Origin: Flavobacteriales bacterium
GTDB taxonomy: Bacteria > Bacteroidota > Bacteroidia > Flavobacteriales_F > PHOS-HE28
DNA length: 64,000 bases
NCBI GenBank assembly: GCA_017987115.1
Contig: JAGNUG010000002.1
Coordinates: 18,918-82,917 of the forward strand
Reading direction: 5' to 3'
In this document: positions 1 through 7,847 of the stretch, in pieces
Position numbering within the stretch: position 1 is the first letter of the stretch
Layout: every line of letters starts with the position of its first letter
Notes under the pieces: model-generated
Databases searched by the model: none
What the model saw: the letters and a program-made list of their open reading frames with translations, nothing else
What the model was told of the DNA's origin: nothing
Translations under genes and position numbers: made by a program

Positions 1-1623
1 CGGATTCCCGAGATCCCACGCCAATCGATCCCATTTTCCATCCAAATGGCAGGAGCCACAAGCAATATGTCCGTGTCCTGATCCTGCATGTGTATCGTAT
101 AAATGCTTACGACCGACTTTGATCACGAGCGGGGTAGGGTCGAAGAAACTCGTACGCGCCGTTTCCTTATTCGTTGTAAGGTCTATGGTAGAAATGGAGC
201 CATCGAACTTGTTCAGCACGAAGCCGCGGTTGTTCACTTCATCCAGAACGATACCAGTCGGTCCTTCACCAACGGTGATCGGATCCGGGCTTGTTCGTGA
301 TCCTGTGGTATTGATCATGATCACGTTATTCGAACCCATGCCTGTTACGTATGCTTTTGTTCCGTCAGACTTCCACGCAATTCCACGTGGGTCACCGATC
401 GACTGTTGTCGAAGGTTCGGTGGCGACGTACTCGTGGTATAGTTGATGTGCGGATTCATATCCGCGATCAACGGATTTCCGGCTGGCATGAAGCGAGCAA
501 CATTCACGCGAAGAAATTTTCCGTTCAAGTTCGGCTCAAAGCGGATCTCGTTGGTAGCATCCGTGCCAACCACAAAGACTTCACCACTTAATGGATGAAC
601 CGCCATGGCCATCAGGATATTTCCGAGATGCGCTTTATAGGTTACCGATCCTGTACTCGGGCTATTCGCGTTGATCATGGCCACATCACGGTCCGGCATA
701 TCCCAGCCGGCAACACGCGAAACACCAGGAACCGCGCCGGTTACAATGCTCGTCCAATTTCCTCCGTTGGCATCCATCCATTGTCCGGCAGCGTTCTTCC
801 GCACCACCATACTGTTGGTGCCAGGTGGCAGCGGGTTCGATGGGTTCATCGGTGGGTCGAATGCCATTCCGGAATTCGGAACAGGAACAATACCCCCGTA
901 CGGACCAGCTGGATTCGTAACGTCATTGGGCACGGAAGTACAGCCACCTTGTGGTGAACAGAACCCGTCCGCCATGAAATCACTTCCGTTCACAACGGTT
1001 GTTTGGTTGCCACTTTCGAAGAATGCCGCATAAACGGTATTGCCATCAGGGCTAACAGCAAGTGCTCGAGGTTGTTCACCCTTCAAAAGGACCTCTGTAG
1101 GCGCAGTATTCAAATTCGCTGGATCGAACACTTGTACGCTTTCACGTTCTGCGCAGGAAACGAACGCACGTTGCGGAGATCCCGCAAATACCACATCTGC
1201 CGGTTCGTTCTCTGTACCTAAGCTTCGGATCACGGCTTTCTGGGTAAGGTCCACAACACTTACCTCATCACTCACTTGATTCACCACCCATACTTCGTTG
1301 TTCGTTCGTGCACGCACCGAAACCGGGTCAAGCCCTACCGGTATGGAAGCGATATGGGTCAATCCGCCCGGACTGAATGAATATACCTCCAATGAATTGT
1401 TGCCAGTGTTCACAGCCAATAGTTTCGTCTTATCAGGAGTCATGTCCAAGGGATGAACATGTGCTGATTCGAAATTGGTGAAGTCGCTGATAGGCACGGC
1501 GCTCTTTGTAACCGTAGGGTCGTTGTCCGATCGCTTAAGCGTTTCGAATGCCGAAAGACCGATCACCAACGAAGCAGAAAATAAGGTGATCAACGTAGTC
1601 CGTCGGGGGAGAATGTTCTTCAT
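1..1623 (-). CDS. YVTN beta-propeller protein with c-type haem motif (3' end beyond window)
   Basis: An uninterrupted frame of 541 codons begins with ATG at 1623 and runs off the left edge, so the gene is partial. The start MKNILPRRTTLITLFSAS looks like a signal peptide. It is followed by YVTN-type propeller blades (for example LLAVNTGNNSLEVYSF, AVSPDGNTVYAAF, KAYVTGMGSNNVIMIN). Near the edge, at 46-60, lies CGSCH (about residues 522-526), a covalent haem attachment motif, preceded by a His-rich DTHAGSGHGH stretch. The pattern, a secreted propeller followed by a cytochrome c or di-haem peroxidase-like domain, is known among Bacteroidota; redox partner and substrate are unknown. It is transcribed away from the photoreceptor gene at 1988. 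I checked all codons and found no in-frame stop. Confidence 0.85.
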   Translation of the reverse strand, partial: MKNILPRRTTLITLFSASLVIGLSAFETLKRSDNDPTVTKSAVPISDFTNFESAHVHPLDMTPDKTKLLAVNTGNNSLEVYSFSPGGLTHIASIPVGLDPVSVRARTNNEVWVVNQVSDEVSVVDLTQKAVIRSLGTENEPADVVFAGSPQRAFVSCAERESVQVFDPANLNTAPTEVLLKGEQPRALAVSPDGNTVYAAFFESGNQTTVVNGSDFMADGFCSPQGGCTSVPNDVTNPAGPYGGIVPVPNSGMAFDPPMNPSNPLPPGTNSMVVRKNAAGQWMDANGGNWTSIVTGAVPGVSRVAGWDMPDRDVAMINANSPSTGSVTYKAHLGNILMAMAVHPLSGEVFVVGTDATNEIRFEPNLNGKFLRVNVARFMPAGNPLIADMNPHINYTTSTSPPNLRQQSIGDPRGIAWKSDGTKAYVTGMGSNNVIMINTTGSRTSPDPITVGEGPTGIVLDEVNNRGFVLNKFDGSISTIDLTTNKETARTSFFDPTPLVIKVGRKHLYDTHAGSGHGHIACGSCHLDGKWDRLAWDLGNP

Positions 1624-1987
1624 CGAATAATATCCAGCGTTTGATAAGTTCGCCGCCCCAACGCAACATCAACATCCCAGAATGGATCACAGTTCTGTTT
1701 TGCGGCAATGCAATCTAGTGAATTGTGGCGGAATATGACAAATGCGATTTTTGATCTGTTGAGTTTTTCATGAAGCTGTCGATGGTTTCTTGGACATGAA
1801 TAGTACGTACGCTTTATGTCTCAACTCAGAGACCAGAGGCGCTGAGTTTCGATTTACCGGGCTATTCGAAAAGATATTCTGGACATTTGGGTCGTCGTAT
1901 GCGAGCCAAATGGAATTGTGTGATCTTTGTCGTGCAAGAATGAACAGATCGCCTCGTTGGGTGTTATGCATCCGTTAGCGAACAGCC
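1624..1987. other. Intergenic region between divergent genes
   Basis: These 364 bases separate the haem-propeller gene from the photoreceptor gene. Two overlapping frames of about 60 codons exist on opposite strands (1768-1971 and 1790-1978) but have no recognisable features, so I do not call them. A near-consensus Bacteroidota -7 element (GATCTTTG, 1922-1929) occurs, but no -33 element is correctly spaced. I see no strong operator or terminator. Confidence 0.5.
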
Positions 1988-2860
1988 ATGGGCAACTATT
2001 CCATAAAAGACCTTGAGAAATTGAGCCGCGTTAAGGCTCACACCATCCGAATATGGGAGAAGCGCTATGCATTGCTTTCGCCCGATCGCACGGACACGAA
2101 TATTCGGAGTTATTCCGATGAGGACCTGCGCAAACTGTTGAACATCTCGCTATTGAACAACAACGGGTTCAAGATCTCGAAGGTGGCGAAGATGAGCGAT
2201 CTGCAGATCCGAGATGAGGTCTTGGCCATGCAAGAAGATAAGATCGGGGTTACGGATCATGTTGAGAGCCTGATCCTCGCCATGACAGAGCTGGATGAGG
2301 ATAGATTCGAGAAAGTGATGGGTAGTTGTGTCCTTCGGTCTGGATTCGAATCGGCCATGCTGGAGGTTATCCAGCCTTTTTTGCAACGCGTTGGTGTTTT
2401 GTGGCAGATCAATGCGATCAAACCTGGACAGGAACACTTCATCAGCAACCTGATCAGACAGAAAGTCATCGCAGCCATTGATGGCGTGATCCCAGAAAAA
2501 CGCGAGGAGCCACTGACCATACTCTTTTTCTTGCCTGAAGGTGAATTACACGAGCTGGGACTTTTGTTCGGTCATTATTTGGCTCGAAAACTTGGCCATC
2601 GGCCTATCTATCTCGGGCAATCCGTTCCGTTCAATGATCTGGCACCGGTAGTGAAGCACAGGCGGCCGGATATCCTTGTTACGGGCTTCATATCACATCA
2701 GAATGTGCAAGAAGTGAATGCCTATTTGAATAAGCTGGATAAGCACTTTTCGGAACTTCGGATATTGTTCTTCCATAATGCTGGACTCGTCGGTATTAAA
2801 CCGGTCAAGAACCAGGTCGTAGTGTCGGACCTGGTCGCGTTCAAAAAGGCGATCCTCTAG
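1988..2860 (+). CDS. carH: CarH/LitR-type B12-dependent photoreceptor, MerR family
   Basis: A 290-aa transcriptional regulator. The N-terminal MerR winged helix (about residues 4-70, YSIKDLEKLSRVKAHTIRIW) binds DNA. A helical cap and a cobalamin-binding Rossmann domain follow (about 90-290). The CarH light-sensing signature Wx9EH is complete (W139, E149, H150), and the lower-axial-ligand motif ExHxxG is present (E186-L-H188-E-L-G191). In the characterised family, adenosylcobalamin holds the protein as a DNA-bound tetramer in the dark; light breaks the Co-C bond and derepresses carotenoid genes. It lies directly upstream of an ECF sigma factor and the crt operon, its expected targets. Function is inferred from motifs and context. 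Confidence 0.9.
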   Translation: MGNYSIKDLEKLSRVKAHTIRIWEKRYALLSPDRTDTNIRSYSDEDLRKLLNISLLNNNGFKISKVAKMSDLQIRDEVLAMQEDKIGVTDHVESLILAMTELDEDRFEKVMGSCVLRSGFESAMLEVIQPFLQRVGVLWQINAIKPGQEHFISNLIRQKVIAAIDGVIPEKREEPLTILFFLPEGELHELGLLFGHYLARKLGHRPIYLGQSVPFNDLAPVVKHRRPDILVTGFISHQNVQEVNAYLNKLDKHFSELRILFFHNAGLVGIKPVKNQVVVSDLVAFKKAIL

Positions 2861-2951
2861 ATCTCTTGTCTTCCTTAGGGAGCAGATGTTGGTGGTCCAT
2901 GCGTTGAGCGGGCCGCAGAACGGTTGGTGCTTCAAAATAAATTGTTTATCG

Positions 2952-2975
2952 TTTTGTGATGAATATTGAACAAAA
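2952..2975 (+). promoter_or_regulatory. Operator-like dyad upstream of the ECF sigma gene
   Basis: TTTTGT (2952-2957) and ACAAAA (2970-2975) form six-base inverted arms with 12 bases between them. The right arm belongs to the longer word ATTGAACAAAA (2965-2975), which recurs exactly in the inverted repeat upstream of the DUF4397 gene (7789-7799). The position just upstream of the sigma-gene promoter fits a repressor site for the CarH-type protein encoded next door. Binding is inferred. Confidence 0.5.
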
Positions 2976-2988
2976 TTCACCACAAGGC

Positions 2989-3018
2989 TTGCAACTTTGT
3001 TTTTTGTGATTACTTTTG
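2989..3018 (+). promoter_or_regulatory. Bacteroidota-type promoter of the sigma/crt operon
   Basis: TTG at 2989-2991, 19 bases, then TACTTTTG at 3011-3018 match the primary-sigma consensus of Bacteroidota (TTG-N19-21-TAnnTTTG). The -7 element overlaps an in-frame TTG codon at 3016, which makes the ATG at 3040 the more plausible translation start. Confidence 0.65.
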
Positions 3019-3039
3019 TCTAACGAAAGGACACAAACA

Positions 3040-3537
3040 ATGAACAAAATAGAACCAACATTTGACGAACGTTTGATGTCTCTCAACGATCGGCTACTCT
3101 ATTTCGCTCTAAGTCTTACTCGGAACATGGATGATGCGAAAGACCTGATCCAAGAGAGTATGTTGAAAGCGCTATTGAACAAGGATCAGTACACGACAGG
3201 CACGAATATCAAAGCATGGATGTTCACCATTGTTCGTAATACGTTCATCAATGGCGTGAAACGCGATCGACGCGGTCAAATGGTCATGGAGTCTGCGGCG
3301 AGACAAGAATTGCCAGTGGCAAATGGCAGATACCTGCAAGGTCCGATCGGTACTTACAATACCCTTGAGATAGAGGATCGTGTTGAGCGATTACCCGCTA
3401 CGATCCGAACGCCATTCACAATGAATTTCAAAGGCTATAAGTACCATGAGATCGCAAACACCATGGGTATTCCGATCGGTACGGTAAAAAGCCGGATCAA
3501 TCAAGCGCGCAAACAATTGAGGGTTCAGCTGCAATGA
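3040..3537 (+). CDS. ECF-type RNA polymerase sigma factor in the carotenoid operon
   Basis: A 165-aa group IV sigma factor. Region 2 spans about residues 8-85 (ALSLTRNMDDAKDLIQESML, then an NIKAWMFTIVRN core). Region 4 covers the last 50 residues (KYHEIANTMGIPIGTVKSRI). I chose ATG 3040, which has GAAAGG upstream and lies behind the promoter, over the in-frame TTG at 3016. Its stop overlaps the crtI start (ATGA), so it is translationally coupled to the carotenoid genes. A CarH/LitR photoreceptor next to an ECF factor and crt genes resembles the litR-litS arrangement of Streptomyces, so this factor probably drives further light-induced promoters. No anti-sigma gene is adjacent. Confidence 0.88.
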   Translation: MNKIEPTFDERLMSLNDRLLYFALSLTRNMDDAKDLIQESMLKALLNKDQYTTGTNIKAWMFTIVRNTFINGVKRDRRGQMVMESAARQELPVANGRYLQGPIGTYNTLEIEDRVERLPATIRTPFTMNFKGYKYHEIANTMGIPIGTVKSRINQARKQLRVQLQ

Positions 3538-5009
3538 AGAGCGGTACCATTGTCATAGGAGCGGGATTTGCGGGGTTGTCCGTTGCGGCATATTTGGCCA
3601 GAGCTGGTCGGAAGGTCACTCTATTGGAGAAGCATGACCAAGCGGGTGGAAGGGCCAGAACATTCAGTGCAAAAGGGTTCACATTTGACATGGGACCCAG
3701 TTGGTATTGGATGCCGGATGTTTTCGAGAAGCACTTCGCACATTTTGATACGCACCCCAGCGAGCACTATGATCTTGTTAGGCTGGATCCCAGCTACTCC
3801 GTCTACTTCGGTGCTGGGGATAGGATGCACGTACCTTCTTCCATGGATGGACTCCGCTCAATGTTCGAGTCGATGGAACCTGGTAGTAGTAAGGCACTGG
3901 ATACATTCTTGAGCGAAGCTCGGTTCAAATACGAGACCGGCATGCATGACATGGTGCGCAAGCCGGGGATCTCGTTGACGGAGTTTGCGGACATGCGCAT
4001 CGTGAAAGGGCTGATGCGGATGCAGTTGTTCACTTCCTTCAGTAAGCATGTACGGAAATACTTCAAACACCCGAGGTTGATCAAGCTGATGGAATTCCCG
4101 GTTCTCTTTCTAGGGGCTACACCACAAGAAACACCTGCGTTGTATAGCCTGATGAATCATGCTGACATGGCATTAGGTACGTGGTATCCCATGGGTGGCA
4201 TGGGAAAAGTTGTAGATGCTATGGTGCAAGTTGCGCAAAAAGAAGGTGTGGAGATCCGCTACAACGAAACGGTCAAGAACATAGAAGTTGCAGGTGGAAA
4301 AGCTGTTCGGGTACATACGGATAAGGGCATGTATGAGTGCAAGGAAGTGATAGGTGGTGCAGATTATCATCATGTGGAACAACATCTTCTCAATGCCCCT
4401 GACAGGCGCTACACGGAGCAATACTGGGATCAGCGCACACTGGCTCCTTCCGTTCTTATGTTCTATCTCGGGATAAACAAAAAACTATCTGGTCTTGATC
4501 ACCACACCTTGTTCTTCGACGAGGATCTGGATGTTCACGCGAAGGAGATCTACACCGATCCCAGCTGGCCTACCAAGCCACTTTTCTATGCTTCATGTTC
4601 TTCGATCACCGACCCGTCGGTTGCTCCTGAAGGGATGGAGAATCTGGTCATTCTTATTCCAATTGCTCCGGGCCTTAAAGACGATGATCCAACGCGTGAA
4701 CGCTATTATGATCTCGTTATGGGTCGGCTGGAAAGCCTTACTGGTCAAGGTGTTCGTGAACATGTCATATTCAAACGAAGCTATTCCGTGAATGATCTGG
4801 TGAATGACATGAACGCATACAAAGGCAACGCCTATGGCCTGGCGAATACACTGAAGCAAACTGCAATTCTACGCCCAAGTATTCGGAGCAAGAAGGTAAA
4901 GAACCTCTATTACACTGGTCAACTCACTGTACCCGGACCTGGTGTTCCACCAGCGCTTATCTCCGGTGAAGTTGTGGCCCGTCACATTCTGAATTCCGAT
5001 CCAAGATGA
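3534..5009 (+). CDS. crtI: Phytoene desaturase (lycopene-forming)
   Basis: A 491-aa FAD-dependent desaturase that converts phytoene to lycopene. The N-terminal dinucleotide-binding motif GAGFAG lies at about residues 9-14, followed by VTLLEKHDQAGGRA. The C-terminal CrtI signature YYTGQLTVPGPGVPPALISG lies near residue 460. Length is normal for bacterial CrtI. It overlaps the sigma gene upstream and crtB downstream by four bases each (ATGA), so the operon is translationally coupled. crtI before crtB is the usual order in Bacteroidota carotenoid clusters. Confidence 0.95.
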   Translation: MKSGTIVIGAGFAGLSVAAYLARAGRKVTLLEKHDQAGGRARTFSAKGFTFDMGPSWYWMPDVFEKHFAHFDTHPSEHYDLVRLDPSYSVYFGAGDRMHVPSSMDGLRSMFESMEPGSSKALDTFLSEARFKYETGMHDMVRKPGISLTEFADMRIVKGLMRMQLFTSFSKHVRKYFKHPRLIKLMEFPVLFLGATPQETPALYSLMNHADMALGTWYPMGGMGKVVDAMVQVAQKEGVEIRYNETVKNIEVAGGKAVRVHTDKGMYECKEVIGGADYHHVEQHLLNAPDRRYTEQYWDQRTLAPSVLMFYLGINKKLSGLDHHTLFFDEDLDVHAKEIYTDPSWPTKPLFYASCSSITDPSVAPEGMENLVILIPIAPGLKDDDPTRERYYDLVMGRLESLTGQGVREHVIFKRSYSVNDLVNDMNAYKGNAYGLANTLKQTAILRPSIRSKKVKNLYYTGQLTVPGPGVPPALISGEVVARHILNSDPR

Positions 5010-5848
5010 ATAACAGGTACATATATGATGTTGTGTGCATAGCTGCCAGCCGAAAGACCACAAGGTCGTTCAGCACCTCATTCTCGTTAGGAGTGCGTTT
5101 GCTTGATCGGCGATTCCGGGACCAGATCCACGCCATTTATGGATTCGTTCGTTTCGCGGATGAGATCGTGGATACGTTCCATGAACATCCTCAGAAGAAA
5201 TTGTTGGACCGATTCAGAACAGATACCGAACTTGCAATTAAAGAACACATCAGTTTGAACCCGATCCTGCATAGTTTCCAGAACGTGGTCCGTCGAGCCG
5301 GTATCGAATGGAACTTGATCGATACTTTCTTGGACAGCATGGCGATGGACCTTGAACGTGGAGAGCATGATCGATCATCCTTCGATCAGTACATCCTAGG
5401 AAGCGCAGAGGTGGTAGGGCTTATGTGTTTGCGTGTTTTTTGTGATGGTGATATTGTTCTTTATGAACGACTGAAGCCCTATGCCATGAGCCTGGGTGCG
5501 GCATTCCAAAAAGTGAATTTCTTGAGAGACTTGAAGCAGGATAATCAGGAATTGGGCAGAACCTACTTTCCTGGAACGGATCTGAACGCTTTGAATGCGG
5601 ATCAGAAACAACGCATCGAAGATGATATCCGAGCGGACTTTGAACATGCAGCGATCGGTATCCGACAACTTCCGAAAGCTGCGCGTGTTGGTGTACACCT
5701 GGCTTATGTGTATTACCTCTGTCTGTACAAAAAGATCCGCTCCACTCCGGCAAGTGAACTATTTACACGTCGGATAAGTGTTCGGAAAAGGAGTAAGATC
5801 AGACTTCTCGTGGGTGCTGTTGTGCAGGATAAACTCAATTTGATATGA
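5006..5848 (+). CDS. crtB: Phytoene synthase
   Basis: A 280-aa squalene/phytoene synthase family enzyme that joins two geranylgeranyl diphosphates into phytoene. The first Mg-binding acidic motif is D52-E-x-x-D56 (FADEIVDTF). The second is NFLRDLKQD near residues 170-178, followed by RTYFP, typical of trans-isoprenyl head-to-head synthases. It starts inside the crtI stop (ATGA) and its own stop overlaps the idi start. GGPP synthase (crtE) is not in the window and must be supplied from elsewhere. Confidence 0.94.
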   Translation: MNNRYIYDVVCIAASRKTTRSFSTSFSLGVRLLDRRFRDQIHAIYGFVRFADEIVDTFHEHPQKKLLDRFRTDTELAIKEHISLNPILHSFQNVVRRAGIEWNLIDTFLDSMAMDLERGEHDRSSFDQYILGSAEVVGLMCLRVFCDGDIVLYERLKPYAMSLGAAFQKVNFLRDLKQDNQELGRTYFPGTDLNALNADQKQRIEDDIRADFEHAAIGIRQLPKAARVGVHLAYVYYLCLYKKIRSTPASELFTRRISVRKRSKIRLLVGAVVQDKLNLI

Positions 5849-6399
5849 TCGGTGAAGAGAAATTGCCGAATGGTCCAGAACAGGTGATCCTTATCGATCC
5901 CGATGATCGCGAACTCGGTCACATGGAAAAACTCGCAGCACATCGTGAAGGGATGTTGCATCGGGCATTCTCGGTTTTTGTTTTCAATGATCATGGTGAA
6001 TTATTGCTGCAGCAACGTGCTTCTTCCAAGTACCATTCTGCAGGGCTTTGGACCAATACCTGTTGTGGGCACCCAAGGCCGGGTGAAACGATCCAGGAGG
6101 CAGCGGGCCGAAGACTGTTCGAGGAGATGGGTGTGAAGATCGAGTTGACGCCTGTATTTCATTTCGTGTATCGCGCCGAATTGGAGAATGGCCTCGTGGA
6201 AAATGAATTGGACCATGTGTTGATCGGCCGTTTTTCCAAGGACCCGGATCCTGATCCGAGCGAGGCTTCCGATTGGCGCTGGGTGCAACGCGAGAGTTTG
6301 GCGCGTGAGCTAAAAGAATACCCCAAGTTATTCACAGCGTGGTTCCCATTATGTGTCTGGAATGCATGGGGTCATTCCATGGCGGTTCTGCCAAAATAA
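5845..6399 (+). CDS. idi: Isopentenyl-diphosphate delta-isomerase, type I
   Basis: A 184-aa Nudix-fold enzyme that interconverts IPP and DMAPP, feeding the carotenoid pathway. The active-site cysteine segment TNTCCGHPRPGE is near residue 70, the Nudix box GETIQEAAGRRLFEEMG follows, and ENELDHV carries the catalytic Glu region. Length fits the type I family. It overlaps crtB by four bases and its TAA overlaps the photolyase ATG (TAATG). Confidence 0.95.
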   Translation: MIGEEKLPNGPEQVILIDPDDRELGHMEKLAAHREGMLHRAFSVFVFNDHGELLLQQRASSKYHSAGLWTNTCCGHPRPGETIQEAAGRRLFEEMGVKIELTPVFHFVYRAELENGLVENELDHVLIGRFSKDPDPDPSEASDWRWVQRESLARELKEYPKLFTAWFPLCVWNAWGHSMAVLPK

Positions 6400-7712
6400 T
6401 GAGCCTGGATGGGCCAATGAATATTTTCTGGTTCCGTCGAGATCTTCGCTTGAACGATAATCACGGACTCTATCGTGCATTGAAAGATGGCGGTAATGTG
6501 CAACCCGTGTTCATCTTCGATACCAACATACTCACGAAACTTGAGGACAAGGATGACCGTCGCGTCACCTTTCTGTTCGACCAAGTGGCTTCTCTGGACC
6601 AACAATTGAGATCGTACGGGTCGTCTTTGATGGTCCTGCACGGGGACCCACTACAGGTGTTCAGGAAGTTGATCAAGGACCACGCGATCAAAGAGGTCTA
6701 TACCAATCATGATCATGAGCCTTATGCGCTTGAACGCGATCAAACCATACACGACTTTTTGGTGGAAAATGGGTCGGCTTTTCACACGTTCAAAGACCAA
6801 ACACTGTTCGAACGCGATGAGGTCCTAAAGAATGACGGAAAACCATACACGGTATTCACGCCTTATTCCAAACAGTGGAAAATGCGCATGACTGCTGAAG
6901 GTGTACCAGTTCATAAAAGTGAAGATGAACTGGACGGTTTATGGAAAGGGGCTCAACAAAAAATGGTCTCATTGCAACAACTGGGCTTCGACCGCGCGGT
7001 GTATAACGTCGCTTCTACAGAACCCGAACCGTCTTTGTTGAAGGCCTACGCGAAAGACCGTAACACGCCTTCTGTTCAAGGAACTTCGCGCATTGGTGTG
7101 CACCTTCGTTTTGGAACCGTTTCTGTTCGGGAAATGGTACACCTTGCCGAGGCGAATAGCCAAACATGGTTGAACGAATTGATCTGGCGTGAGTTCTTCA
7201 TGCAGATCCTTTGGCACTTTCCTCATGTTGAACGTAACGCCTTTCGTCCTGCGTATGATGCGATCCAGTGGCGAGATGATGAGGCTGGATTTGCTAGGTG
7301 GTGCGAAGGGCGAACAGGTTATCCGCTAGTGGATGCAGGCATGCGTGAATTGCGTGCTACCGGTTTCATGCATAACCGGGTCCGCATGGTCGTGGCCAGT
7401 TTTCTTTGCAAGCATTTATTGATCGACTGGCGATGGGGTGAGGCGTGGTTCGCGCGGTGGCTTATGGATTATGATCTTTCTTCCAACAACGGTAATTGGC
7501 AATGGGCTGCCGGTTGTGGATGTGATGCTGCTCCTTATTTCCGTGTGTTCAACCCAACCCTGCAATTGGAGCGGTTCGATCCGAAATGGAAGTATGTCTT
7601 GAAATGGGCTCCGGAATATGGTGAGCTAACATTGCCAATGCCGATCGTAGATCATAAAGCAGCCCGGGAAAGAGCCATTTCCGTGTATAAAACTGCATTG
7701 ACCACGCGTTAG
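6399..7712 (+). CDS. phr: Deoxyribodipyrimidine photolyase (cryptochrome/photolyase family)
   Basis: A 437-aa flavoprotein that repairs UV-induced pyrimidine dimers with blue light. The N-terminal antenna domain opens with IFWFRRDLRLND. The C-terminal FAD domain carries ELIWREFFMQIL (near residue 260), GYPLVDAGMREL, HNRVRMVVASFL and the FAD-contacting SSNNGNWQWAAGCGCDA (near 360). A longer frame begins at 6339 inside idi; I prefer ATG 6399, which overlaps the idi TAA, and ATG 6417 is also possible. Co-transcription with carotenoid genes behind a B12 photoreceptor makes it part of a light-protection regulon. Confidence 0.93.
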   Translation: MSLDGPMNIFWFRRDLRLNDNHGLYRALKDGGNVQPVFIFDTNILTKLEDKDDRRVTFLFDQVASLDQQLRSYGSSLMVLHGDPLQVFRKLIKDHAIKEVYTNHDHEPYALERDQTIHDFLVENGSAFHTFKDQTLFERDEVLKNDGKPYTVFTPYSKQWKMRMTAEGVPVHKSEDELDGLWKGAQQKMVSLQQLGFDRAVYNVASTEPEPSLLKAYAKDRNTPSVQGTSRIGVHLRFGTVSVREMVHLAEANSQTWLNELIWREFFMQILWHFPHVERNAFRPAYDAIQWRDDEAGFARWCEGRTGYPLVDAGMRELRATGFMHNRVRMVVASFLCKHLLIDWRWGEAWFARWLMDYDLSSNNGNWQWAAGCGCDAAPYFRVFNPTLQLERFDPKWKYVLKWAPEYGELTLPMPIVDHKAARERAISVYKTALTTR

Positions 7713-7763
7713 TTCTTCAAAATTTTTCGTTTTTATATCACTGATGATCAGCGCTTTATTATT

Positions 7764-7799
7764 TTTTGTTCAATTAAATGAAACAATGATTGAACAAAA
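7764..7799 (+). promoter_or_regulatory. Inverted-repeat operator candidate upstream of the DUF4397 gene
   Basis: TTTTGTTCAAT (7764-7774) and ATTGAACAAAA (7789-7799) are perfect 11-base inverted arms with a 14-base spacer, 49 bases before the next start codon. The right arm is identical to 2965-2975 upstream of the sigma gene. MerR-family proteins bind such dyads, so I infer a shared site for the CarH-type regulator. No clear TAnnTTTG element follows, so transcription may need the ECF factor. Confidence 0.6.
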
Positions 7800-7847
7800 T
7801 AACATGCTGCTCTGTTATTGATGTACTAACCCTTAAAAACTAAAAAA

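Noticed and set aside
1790..1978. 62-codon frame before the photoreceptor gene
   Set aside because: No recognised domain, signal or start context, and an opposite-strand frame overlaps it. It could be real but I cannot support it.
3016..3039. Upstream TTG start for the ECF sigma factor
   Set aside because: The TTG overlaps the promoter -7 element TACTTTTG, so it is probably upstream of the transcription start.
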